Of a stretch of DNA of 64,000 nt, positions 1 through 10,273 are shown piece by piece. The notes beneath the pieces are model-generated. The model saw only the letters and a program-made list of their open reading frames with translations. It ran no database searches and had not been told where the DNA came from. The DNA comes from Triglochin maritima (Eukaryota; Streptophyta; Magnoliopsida; Alismatales; Juncaginaceae): positions 27,674,501 through 27,738,500 of the forward strand of contig OY821786.1 of the NCBI GenBank assembly GCA_963682175.1, written 5' to 3'. The translations under genes and the position numbers were made by a program. How positions within the stretch are numbered: the first letter of the stretch is position 1; the number at the start of each line of letters is the position of its first letter.

Positions 1-437
1 TTCCCAAAAACCTGTGAGATACTTAATAAGGGAGACTAATACATGAAACAAATGGGGCCCATATACACAACGGTTAGGAACCCACAACAATCTATGCTCA
101 CTCTTGTAGTCTTCTCTTCTTCTTCTTCTTTTCAAATATAACTATGTACAAAAATAAGTTCTCATCGTCTTTTATCAAACGACATCAAATGGACCCTCAA
201 AAGTGGGTCAATGTACTTGGAATGGGAACATGACACCATGCGTGGCCAAAATACTCATTAGTGAGCCCCCTCACAAAATGCACAAGATGCAAGGAGAGGT
301 ACATGATCAAGACACAAAGGCGTCTGATTCAAAGGATCAAACTTAAAGAGCTCGAACCTCTCAGAGTTTGGTCATAATTGAGCAATGGAAGAAATGTTTC
401 TCCCGTTATGGTATTGAAGTCGTCAATCCAAACTCTC
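1..437 (-). mobile_element. E2, left segment (3' noncoding part and gag end)
   Basis: This is the downstream end of a minus-strand Athila-derived element. Bases 1-207 are the reverse complement of sequence just after the C1 gag stop (about 24930-25180), including the region that reads 'ctcacaggttttgag' on the element strand. Bases 208-437 encode the end of a C1-like gag protein. The element continues beyond the left edge. It is interrupted at 437 by a solo LTR and resumes at 16547, because the gag reading picks up there and both sides carry ctctc. Confidence 0.85.
208..437 (-). pseudogene. E2 gag-like gene, C-terminal segment
   Basis: The reverse complement matches the last part of the C1 protein: the region around the GWRVWIDD motif and the terminal segment before the stop (stop codon at 208-210). 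It is the 3' segment of a gene split into three pieces (208-437, 16547-17763, 20596-20731) by later insertions. The reading frame is also broken by small indels, so no protein is expected. Relative to C1 it has many substitutions, consistent with an older copy. Confidence 0.8.
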
Positions 438-1051
438 TGTTTGATCGTTTTATTTAAACCGCAAGTGCACGGCCGCGTTGAAGCGGTGGCAAATACGGGT
501 CGTCCACTGGGAGGTGTGTCGACGTTTGGTTTGTGCGAAGGCGAGTGGTAAAAAAATGGAGAGAGAGATTGATTACACTAACTACACTATAATGCAAAAG
601 GAAATGAAAGATAAGCAATAAAAACTAAACCCCATAGGTGGTAGAGAAATAATGTGAATATAAAGATGTGTGTGTGTGTTCAATTAAGCTCCTCACAACA
701 TGTAGTGCATGAAATCATAAAACTACATCCAACTTTGCCTCCACATGAATTAAGATAAGACTACATCATTAAAACATACAAGACAATAATTGGAATGAAG
801 CTAAATGAACTCATGTATAAAGACTAGACCCTACTATGCCTCCACATGAATTAAGATAAGACTACATCATTAAAACATACAAGACATTAACTAAGGTAAA
901 GGCAACAAGAGTACATACACTACAAATTGTGTTTCCAATATTAATTCCATCCATATCCTAACCTTATGATTCCCCATAAAATAGGTCCACTAATCAAAGC
1001 ATAAGCTAAGCTTCATTCAAGAGCATTAGCATATCAAAGATAAGAGTGGAG
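438..1051 (-). repeat. Solo LTR (C1-type), left part, split by LINE1
   Basis: The reverse complement matches the 3' part of the C1 LTR. It begins TGTTTGATCG and is preceded by ctctc at 433-437. Its other half lies at 15614-16546 and is followed by ctctc at 16547-16551. No internal element sequence lies between its ends apart from LINE1, so this is a solo LTR left by LTR-LTR recombination. Without LINE1 it is about 1.53 kb, close to the C1 LTRs (1571 and 1550 bp). Confidence 0.88.
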
Positions 1052-1182
1052 AGTGGAGAGAAGGAGAACGAGAGGTAGACGCTTTATTTGAAGATGGGAG
1101 AGTCTTGGGTTTCTAGGGTAGGTCTTCACCATTTCTCAACCTAAATCGTGTTTTGGATCCGGTTTTTGTTCTCCTTCCTGCT

Positions 1183-3163
1183 ATGGGAGAATCTTTGAGT
1201 GCTAGTGCTGCCCTCAACGACTTGAAGGAGTTTCCAAGTCTGAGTGTCGAAATGGGCTGTGAGGGAGCTAAAGATGTGGATGCGGAGCAGCCTAGGGAGT
1301 TTGCTCAGCCCCGCAAGTGGTCTGATCTCTTTGAGAAGAGGGTCAAGCCCAACACCTCCCTAGATTTCGTTGAACCAACTATTAGGGAGGGAGGTGCTAG
1401 GGTTGCTACTATCTCGAGTAAAGAGCAAGAGGAAGCTAGTGGTGCATGGAAGAAGGTGTTGTTGGGTTATTTCGTGGGGTTCTCTCCCCATTTACCCACA
1501 CTTGAGAGGCATCTAGCAAAGGTGTGAGGATCTAGGGGGAGTTAGAGATTGTGCGACGGGGGTCCAATATGATGATTTTTAGATTCTCGCTAGACACCGA
1601 TTGAATTTTCGCTCTTGAAAATGGTCCATGGTTTGTGAGGGGGGGTGCCACTTATCCTCCAACCATGGTCGGCTGGCATTAAAACCTTGGACAAGGTTTG
1701 CACGATTCCCATTTGGGTGAGGTTCCCCGACTTGGATCTGAAGTTCTGGTCAAGGAAGCACCTAGGCACGATTGCAAGTGTGTTAGGGTCACCGATGTAC
1801 ATGGATGAGAACACGGCAACGGGGCGTTGGTTAGCTTACGCCCGAGTATGTGTGGAGGTAAGTGGTGACTTCGACTATCCATTACAAATATTGGTGCAAA
1901 ATGAGAAGGAGGAGGGTGAGGTTGTCTTTGTGGAGTACAAATGGAAGCATTTGTTTTGTAAGTTGTGTTCCATGTTTGGTATTCCGAAGTTCGATGCCCT
2001 AGCAAGGGATCAAAGGAGAGGTACATTGTTGGAAGGGAAGCTATGGGACGAGGGAATAGGTGGGTGGAGAAAAGGAAGGAGAAGGAAGGCGAGAAGGGGA
2101 GTACTGGAGGAGGGGTTGCTGGTGATGGAAGCAAGGGTACGAGTGGGCTATCGGAGTTAGGAGTTTTGTCCAAGGGTGCTGCTCCAGCAGGCCTAGCAAG
2201 TGCAATGGAAGGGTGTAATGGTGAAGGGGCTGATGGGAGGTACAATGGTAGCTTGACTAACGGAATTGTGAGTATTCCGTTAGAGGAGGAGAGTATGCTC
2301 AATTCTGGAAGAGAGATGGGAAGCTCCCTTGTTGTGTCTAACAAGAGCCCTACCAAAGAAGGAAATCGTTGGGGTGGAGCTGCAAAAGATAAACCTAGGG
2401 AGGTGGGAACCAATGGGAAGGAGTCTGGAAAATGGAGGGGACCAATAGAAGCTAAGTTAGGTGGAGATTATGGAGAGAAGCCAATGGGAATTGAGATAGG
2501 TGGAGTGGAAGGTTTGTGTGCTACTGAGAATAGCAAAGAGGACTCATCTTCAAGGGGAGTACATTCCTTGTTGGATGCAGAAAAGGAAAGAGGGAAAGGC
2601 TTAGTGGAGGAAGGTTTGTGTAGGGCTGAGAATAGCAAAAAGACCTCTCCATGCAAGGGGTCACATGTGGAGATGGAATATGGGCAAAGCTTAGTGGAAA
2701 AGTAGGTGTAGGTGCACCAAATAAGAGTGACTCACGTTGGGAGCTAGAGGGTTTGAATGGGCTGCAAAGGAGTGGTGTCTTGCAGCTTGAAGAGGGGGAG
2801 ATACGGAGTGAATGGTTGCACAAGGGTGGACTGCAACAACCTATGGGGGAGAAAGCACACAAGGGTGAAGGTAATTCACGTAAGGCGATGGTGCATGGGC
2901 TGCATGGGGGTGTCTTGAGGATGGCAGAAGAGGCACACTCACCAAATCCGTTCCACCTACTTGCTGCGATGGAAGGGGAGGGCGAGAGTAATTTGCTGAC
3001 TAGTAATGGTAGTCAAGAACGCATGAGGGGACCCTCACAGCTCAGCCTCGAGGAAGCTACACCGCCTTATCCATTCAGGCACGTGAGAGTGGTGGACGTG
3101 GCAAAGAAAAAAAAAAGTAATCGAGGGAATAAGGGAGTTCGCTCCCCAACCTCACATCCATGA
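1183..3163 (+). pseudogene. LINE1 ORF1, DUF4283-like nucleic-acid-binding protein
   Basis: ORF1 of plant L1 elements encodes an RNA-binding protein that coats the transcript. The first in-frame ATG is at 1183 (MGESLSA); an in-frame TAG at 1114 rules out an earlier start in that frame. Frame one ends at 1527 and includes WKKVLLGYFVGFSP, the usual DUF4283 opening. The frame picks up at 1645-2160 (WVRFPDLDLKFW, then CKLCSMFG, a knuckle-like motif that has lost its distal residues). It continues at about 1965-2705 and 2651-3163 as a low-complexity Gly/Glu/Lys-rich tail. At least three frameshifts break it. The terminal TGA (3161-3163) overlaps the ORF2 start codon. Confidence 0.75.
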
Positions 3164-5647
3164 AGTGCCTTTGCTGGAATGTACGTGGTGCAAATGACCG
3201 GGGGTGCCCGTACATGATCCGAGATAAAATTCACCGGGGGAGAGCGGATCTGGCTTGTATTATTGAGCACAAAGTAAAGAAGAGGCTGACAAGGTTTGTT
3301 AAATCTATATGGCAAGACAATTGGGAGTCGAATAGCCAGGTGGTAAATTCTGGGAGGATCCTTGTATTATGGAAGGATTCGGAATACCAACTTCAGAAGA
3401 CCTGGGAGACGGATCAACTGGTTCACATGGAGGGTGTAGTGCGGGCCACTGGTCAGCAAGTCGCGATTAGCTTTGTGTATGGGGATAACAACTATGTTAC
3501 GAGAAGAACACTTTGGGAGGCCTTGCGTGGGTGCAAACCTGCTGCTGACGTAGCATGGATGGTCTTGGGGGATTTCAATTGTATTAGGAGTGTATGGGAG
3601 AAGCGTGGAGGTGGTGGGTTAAATGCGGTGGCCATGGCGGAGTTCAACAATTGGATTGGTACAACTAGTTTGGTTGACGTACAAACAGCAGGAGGCGACT
3701 TCACATGGTCGAATTCGACGCATGGGCCTCGACGGATAGAGACGCGGATTGATCGAGCTCTTTGCTCCCACGTGTGGTTCAAATGCTTCCCGGATGCAAT
3801 TTGTTATGTGGATGGAAAAGAGCTCAGCGATTACTGTCCCTTGATGGTGGATCTCGAACCTCATGGTGTGCGGAAGAAGAAGAAGTTCCGGTTCGTGAAT
3901 GCTTGGGCTGGGCATGACCAGTTTTTGGGAGTGGTAAAGGAGGCGTGGTTGACATACACTGTAGGTACCCCAATGTATCGGGTGGTGGGGAAGTTGGAGG
4001 CTGTTAAGAGGGCACTTAAGACGTGGAGTGATGAGGTGTTTGGGAATGTTACCGAGCGTCTTACTGAGGCAAGGAATGAGCTCCAGCAGATTCGAATGGA
4101 GATGGAGCGCCTTCCGGATGAGGAGGGATTGAGAAGGAAGGAGAGCGAGGCGGTGGATAAGCTATCCCACCAATTGGGGATTGAGGAGTCGATTATTCGA
4201 CAAAAATCTAGGGTGAAATGGTTGAGGGAAGGTGACTCTAACTCGAGGTTCTTCCATGCTTCTCTTAGGGTGAGGAGAGCCACCAACACAGTGCGTAGGA
4301 TAGTTGAAGGCGATGAGATGATCGAGGACGAGGATCAAATTCGTGAGGAGATACGTCGCCGGTTTGCTAACTTATTTGCTTCTAATGTGCAGGGGGTAAC
4401 ATTGCGGATGATATTGATCTTCCTAAGTTAGAAACTATGGAGGCTGGGCTGCTTACACGTCCGGTGACCATGGCTGACCTGGAATTTGTGGTGTTGCAAT
4501 CCAATAATGACAAAGCACCGGGACCGGATGGCTTTAATGCAAAGTTTTTCAAGGTGGCTTGGGAGGTTTTTAAGAATGATCTTCTTAAGGCTGTTGCTTC
4601 TTTCTTTCGTGAGGGTAAACTCCTCAAGCAAGTCAATTATACGGTGATTACATTGATTCCAAAGAAGAGAGGCCCAACTACGATTGATGACTACCGACCA
4701 ATTTCCTTATGCAATATGGTGTATCGCTACATCTCCAAGATTCTTGCGAATAGGTTGAAGGAGGTGCTGCCCAAGCTTGTTAGTGAGAACCAAAGTGCTT
4801 TCATCCGAGGGCGTCGGATTGGGGACAATGTTTTGCTGGCCCATGAATTATGTCACAACTTGCATTCTGAAAAAGGGCTGGGACGCATGGCTGTCAAGAT
4901 TGATTTGAGGAAGGCGTACGACACGGTGTCATGAAGATTTCTGGATGAGGTGCTATGTAGGCTCGGGTTGAATGACAAATGGAGGAAGCTGGTGGGGAGT
5001 GCGTGAAGGCCTCCTTCGTCGTGAATGTAAATGGTGCCCATTCGAGACCTTTCGTGGCTTCCAATGGTCTCCGACAAGGTGACCCATTAGATCCATACCT
5101 CTTTGTGCTTTGCATGAGTGCTGGGGGGTTTGATGCGTCGGGAGGAGAGGAGAGGTGGGCTTCGACCGGTTAAATGTGGTTCGATCTCGGTCTCGCACTT
5201 GATGTTTGCTGATGACGTAATGGTTTTCACGAGTGCCACAAAGGTTGATGCCTGCGCGCTGAAAGAGGTGTTGGATGAGTTCTCACGATACTCGGGGCTG
5301 CAACTAAACAACTCTAAGAGCCAAGTATTCGTGGGAGGGAGCACACCGGACGGGGAGTGGATTTGCAACCATCTTCGAATGCAGCAGAGCACCTTCCCGG
5401 TGACATATCTTGGGTTGCCACTTTTTTCATCAAGGTTTGCGAAGACGCATTGTGAAGCACTCCTGGACAAGGTACGGGGGAGGCTGAGCTCTTGGAAGGG
5501 CAAGCTCCTCTCCATGGCGGGGCGAGTGGAGCTAGTGCGTAGTGTGCTTACGTCCTTTAGTATTTATTGGATTTCGGCCTTCCTCGTACCACAGAGTGTG
5601 CTTCACGAAATGGAAAGATTGATGATGCATTTTGTTTGGGGGGGAAT
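3160..5647 (+). pseudogene. LINE1 ORF2, endonuclease and reverse transcriptase part
   Basis: The ORF starts at ATG 3160 with the apurinic-like endonuclease opening CLCWNVRG. Further motifs are the IIEHK glutamate, GDFN, TWSN and RIDRAL. The last catalytic motif reads SDYCPL where the family has SDH, so the active-site His is Tyr (codon at 3832-3834). RT motifs follow: NDKAPGPDGF, DDYRPISLCN, NQSAFIRGR, KIDLRKAYDTVS, GLRQGDPL and the catalytic FADD at 5205-5216. Defects: a frameshift near 4400, TGA at 4932-4934 where relatives have Trp, and frameshifts near 4990 and 5120. A1 interrupts it after HFVWGG at 5647, and it resumes at 14255. Confidence 0.9.
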
Positions 5648-7060
5648 TGTTGAACGCTTTATTTTAAACCGCAAGTGCACGGCCGCGATGAAGAGGTGGC
5701 AAGTACGGGTCGTCCTCAGGGAGGTGAGCAGCCTCTTGTTTGCACGAAATCAAGTGGCAAAAATAGGGGGAAGAAAGTTGTTTACGCTACTCTACACTAA
5801 ACTACTCTAAGAAGTATGAAATGTGAAAGAAGCAAACAAACGATGAAATAAGAACTAAGCTAAGAACAAAACAAGAATACTGGAATTTCAGGAATGGAAA
5901 ACCCCTAAGGGGTGGAGTGAGTGCACACAAGCAAAGAGGTGGGTGTAGAATACATTCTTTAAGCACATGAAGGTGGTGTTTATCAAGCATAGGAAATGTC
6001 TAAATGTTATGGCAAAACCTATCAATCTATTCACCAACTTAGTTGATTAACATTTACATATGCAAGGTGTTTATTTCAGAACCTAAACAAGCATGAGAGG
6101 TGTCTAATCATTTTGGCAAAACTCATCAAGTTGTAAATTCTATCCTAAACAAGCAAGCATACATTCATGTTTAATCAACACATTGAAATTAAAGCATTCA
6201 TCCCATTCTCTAATGCATGTATGTACATCTACTCCACCCCCCAAAGGGGATGGAACTACTCACTAAACATTACACTAATTATTAAACTATGGAAAGAAAG
6301 CATATTAAAACTAAGCTAGAATTAAAAGACGATTAAACTAAAACATGCACAACAATAAAAGAAGCATAAAACAAACAATGAAAGAAACATAAAACTTTAT
6401 TGATAAAATGACTCACATTAAAAGTAGCATCCTCCTACTTTAGTGTGTGCTTCAAGGCCTCACTTCTAGTAGGAAGAATAGCCACTTAAAATATGGAGTG
6501 ATTACAAAAGGAGGTGAAGAGTTCTATTTATAGGCATGGAAAAAGCTAATCCGGGACAATCCCCCGATGTGGGACTAAACAGATACCACAAATAGCCTAA
6601 GCATCCTCTAATACATGTGCGGGAGAAATTTGAGCGCATTTGGGCCAAAAGTGACCACCAATTAGCGGTCTTGGACCGATAATTAGCGGTCTACAGTGTC
6701 CGGATTGCTCTGGAATTTCTTGTGGGCTTTTCTGGAAGGCTTTGTTGGTATTTGATACATCTATTTTGCATGTTGAAGCTCCGACCCGAATAGAATTGTC
6801 AAAATACTCCCCATAATGGTGTGAAGTATTCTGTTTTACTCTTAGGTCCCTCTGTCTTACGATCAGGTCCTTCTCCTTTGCATCTTGGTCCCCAGATCTC
6901 ACAATCCAGTCCTTTTTCCCAGCTTTTGGGTCCTTTTATGCTTCATCTCTTCAAACCTAATTATTCCTGAAAACTAAACATAAAACTCGTAACATAGCAT
7001 TGTTTAGGTGAAAGATAATGGATATAAGATACAAATATGAGCATGAAATGATGTCAATCA
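5648..7060 (-). repeat. A1 3' LTR
   Basis: This is the downstream LTR of A1 on the minus strand, bounded by TGTTGAACG on the left and TGTCAATCA on the right of the plus strand. It carries the same promoter motifs and paired dyads as the 5' LTR, with one dyad mutated (gaccaccaattagcggtc). It abuts the polypurine tract at 7061-7078 (complement of aagttaggtgtgggggtatt). Confidence 0.93.
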
Positions 7061-8626
7061 AATACCCCCACACCTAACTTTTGCTAGTCCCGAGCAAAAC
7101 AAAGAAAGAGAAAAGCATGTGAAAAACAGGAAATCCTAACTCACTTTCGTAGGAATCACGGTTGCACTTAGCACGTGCAACAAGCCGTTAAACCTCCTTG
7201 TCGCCAAGGAGGAGGAGTGTTGTCTCCTGAGGGTTTTCAGCGGATATACCCACAAAATCCGAACAAGATGCATTAATCACTCTAGCTACACGACTCGTTG
7301 GACTTATTTTGTCGATCATGGGACGCGGTAATACTACGGGTCGACTCTATATATGTAATCAGTCCACACACCTAGCCTAATGAGTTATTCGTGAGAGTTA
7401 ACTAAGGAATTAAGTGAAAGACATGGGCAACCTTAACTTCTTAATGTGATACAATGTGTAAAGTCCATTTTGGTTCTTATTTGACTCTTTTTTTTTTTTG
7501 AAGCATTTATTGGTTGGTGTTTGATTCTCCCAGGGTCAGGTTTCGTGCATCATTGCCTATGAGGACTTACACTATCACGTACACCTTCCCCCAAATCTCC
7601 ACATAGGGCGATCCCTACCACCCGTGTAACGGGAGTTCGGTCGGTGCATCCCAAGTCAGATGACTTAAAAGCACCAGGCACAAAGTCCCCTCAGACCTAC
7701 CTTCCCGAGTGATAGGAGCCGTGCGAGAAGAGAGAACACCACTTATTTATCTACATGGGAACCAAAACCCCTACACTTAAGTTTCACAAAAAGAGATTAA
7801 GGGCCATTGACTACGACAAACTTCCTTATACTAACAGACACGAATTATTTACTCACTAGGTTCAGGGTGGACTTATTTAAATGTTTGAGTGCTGAAACCC
7901 TATGATTACACGCCCCCCCGAGGGAAAACCGGGGTGCATCCTCACGACTCGATAAGACCTAAAGCCAGTAAACTAGAAATCCTAATGCATCAAGTTCAAG
8001 ACAATTTTGGGAGCTTTCTTTTTACTTTGCCTCTCAACGGTTTTGCACATGCTAAACACACGCAAAACCCACAAAAACATTTTCTTTCGCAAACACATGA
8101 AGATTTTGAAAGAAATGTGAAAATTTTAAAGCACTCGGCAAGCAAAAGAAGACAAGTCACCCAAGGATCATGGCAAGCAGATATATCGATATTAAATGCG
8201 GCACACTAACATGACCCTAACAATGCAAACAAAAGAAAATAAAACCAAAGGAAAAAGACTCGACTATGTACACACGTAAAACACCCCCCCACACCTACTT
8301 CATGCATTGTCCTCAATGAATGTGAACAAGATACTACATGGATACATGCATGAAAAAGGAAAGATCTCACTAACATGAAGTACAAAGGGACGTTCAGGGT
8401 CATGTTGATGGACACAAACCCAAATTCCCTCAAAACCTGTGAGAAGCTGAAGAAGGGAGATAAATACGTGAAGAAATTGGGCCCAAGTACACAAGGGTTG
8501 GGGCCCACAACAATCGATGCTCACTGAAGGAGTCTTTTATTACACACTTTTTTTTGTTGTTTTTTGTTGTTTTTTTTGTTTTTTCAAGATATATACATCA
8601 CCCAAGATATTCTCATAATCATTTGG
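7061..8626 (-). other. A1 3' noncoding block with polypurine tract, internal G-run copy and hairpin
   Basis: No supported gene lies between the gag-protease stop and the 3' LTR. The block is alignable by eye with the same region of A2, C1, E3 and E6. On the element strand it has a T/A-rich tract right after the stop (8540-8590 region), then a G-run motif GTGTGGGGGGG (8277-8298). Conserved segments follow, including GGGTATATCCGCTGAAAAC, then a 20-nt hairpin at 7193-7212, and finally the plus-strand primer GGTGTGGGGG at the LTR border. It occupies the place where Athila elements may carry an env-like ORF, but no env-like frame is visible. Confidence 0.75.
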
Positions 8627-10273
8627 TCAAGGAACATCAAATGAGAACATCAAGTCATGAGGACCAGAGACTTGCCGAGATGGGCAAACTCCACTGGTAC
8701 TCTGAGGTGTCATGAGGGGTGAAAGGTCAAAGCTGAAAGGCTCGAACCCCTCATGATATTGGTTGGGTGTGGGCAACAAAGAATGAAGTTGTGTTGCCTC
8801 ACTAGGGTTTAATTGCTCATCGAAGAAAACCCTCCAACCAATAGGCGGGTGCATTGGAATGAGTTCCTCAGGCTCATTCGATGGATGCAACAGACTTGTA
8901 TCACTAAGAATGGGGCTTCTCCCCAAGTCATCCAACAAGGACCTCCCACCATCGTTTAGATCATCAAGCATAAGCTCGGTCATAGGTGGGTCCTTGTTGG
9001 AGTCAATATGAAGCTCAAATGGCTCAATGGCCATGGGACATGAGGTAGAGACACCTTCTGGTATAGGCATATGATGATGTGTCTCACTCTCACTAGTACT
9101 CTCAACTGAATCATGCAACGAACACTCCCTTTGGACATTCATGTTCGAGGCCAGCTCACTCTGTTGCATTGCGAAGACAGGCAATGAGTTTTCGCTGGGC
9201 CCACGAACATTCTCAATGGGTTGCATCGGGGTTAGGGGTGTTCGTTGATTCTGTGGTGCTTTCTCCAATTGGTGGATGAGATTTAGATTTAAAGGTTCAT
9301 CCATGGGTTCCTGTTGCCTACCAGAGTTGAACACATGAAACTCGGCACTCATGTTACCGAATGAGAGCTTCATGAGACCATTTCTACAATTAATCAAGGC
9401 ATTGGAGGTTGCCAGAAATGGTCTACCCAAAATCAAAGGTATTTGGGAGTGGGTGTTCGCAACAGGATTGGTATCGAGGACAACAAAATCGACTGGAAAT
9501 ATAAAATCTCCAACTTTGATAAGCACGTCCTCGATAATCCCCATGGGAATACGAATGGATCTATCCGCAAGTTGGAGGGTGATCTTAGTTGGTTTCAATT
9601 CTCCCAAGTTCAACTGTTGATAAACAGAGAATGGGAGGAGGTTGACCGCTGATCCTAAATCAAGCAAAACATTGCTCAATCTAGTGTCCCCTATCGTACA
9701 CTGAATAGTAGGACACCCCGGGTCCTTGTATTTTGTGTAGGTAGGATTGGACAAAAGTGAGCTGATATTTGCAGCCAAGAATACTTTCTTAGGAACATTG
9801 GTCTTCCTCTTGGTTGTGCAGAGATCCTTCAACACTTTGGCATATTGAGGTATTTGTTGGATGACATCCAACAAGGGGATGTTAACCTTCACTTGCTTAA
9901 ATACCTCTAATATCTTGTCCATGTTGTCACTCTGCTTTTTGTTTAACCTACTTGGATAAGGAGCTTTTGGCAGGTAGGTTTTCTGCTGTGCCTGAGAAGA
10001 AAGCTTTGGTGTATTACCCTCACCCTCAGCTTCTTCTTCACCACCATTCCCACTGAGGGGCTGCATAGATGGTGGTGGGTGTGGCAAGGAAATGTGATTG
10101 TCAACCTGTTTTCCATTCCTTAAGGTCACAATGGAATTGACATGGTGAACAGGTTCCTCCACATGGTTCACTTGCCTCCCCCGAAGTACCACATCCTCAT
10201 TTTGCGTTTGTTGTTGTTGGTACATGCGGGGGTTAGCCTCAGGCTGGCTAGGAAAAGACCCTCTCTCTTTCAT
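8627..10273 (-). CDS. A1 protease and C-terminal domain half of gag-pro (frame split from gag)
   Basis: 548 codons open from an ATG at 10273. In order: a linker following the gag coiled coil (SQPEANPR), a Pro-rich stretch, the aspartic protease with DLGSAVNLLP (catalytic Asp at 9659-9661) and LGRPFL near its end, an acidic spacer, then a C-terminal segment around PIGWRVFFDEQLNPSEATQ ending at 8627. Retroelement proteases cleave the gag precursor. In A2 and A3 the frame across this point matches gag, so the separate ORF here comes from a 2-bp loss in a CT repeat near 10262. Whether the ATG at 10273 is ever used is unknown. Confidence 0.8.
   Translation of the reverse strand: MKERGSFPSQPEANPRMYQQQQTQNEDVVLRGRQVNHVEEPVHHVNSIVTLRNGKQVDNHISLPHPPPSMQPLSGNGGEEEAEGEGNTPKLSSQAQQKTYLPKAPYPSRLNKKQSDNMDKILEVFKQVKVNIPLLDVIQQIPQYAKVLKDLCTTKRKTNVPKKVFLAANISSLLSNPTYTKYKDPGCPTIQCTIGDTRLSNVLLDLGSAVNLLPFSVYQQLNLGELKPTKITLQLADRSIRIPMGIIEDVLIKVGDFIFPVDFVVLDTNPVANTHSQIPLILGRPFLATSNALINCRNGLMKLSFGNMSAEFHVFNSGRQQEPMDEPLNLNLIHQLEKAPQNQRTPLTPMQPIENVRGPSENSLPVFAMQQSELASNMNVQRECSLHDSVESTSESETHHHMPIPEGVSTSCPMAIEPFELHIDSNKDPPMTELMLDDLNDGGRSLLDDLGRSPILSDTSLLHPSNEPEELIPMHPPIGWRVFFDEQLNPSEATQLHSLLPTPNQYHEGFEPFSFDLSPLMTPQSTSGVCPSRQVSGPHDLMFSFDVP

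Noticed and set aside
1679..2413. 244-codon open frame on the minus strand opposite LINE1 ORF1
   Set aside because: Pro/Ser/Leu-rich composition is the expected antisense shadow of the Gly/Glu-rich ORF1 tail; the plus strand has the DUF4283 motifs.
7061..8626. Possible env-like gene after gag-protease, as in some Athila elements
   Set aside because: No long frame, signal peptide or membrane segment is shared between copies; frames differ among A1, A2, C1 and E6 although the DNA is similar.
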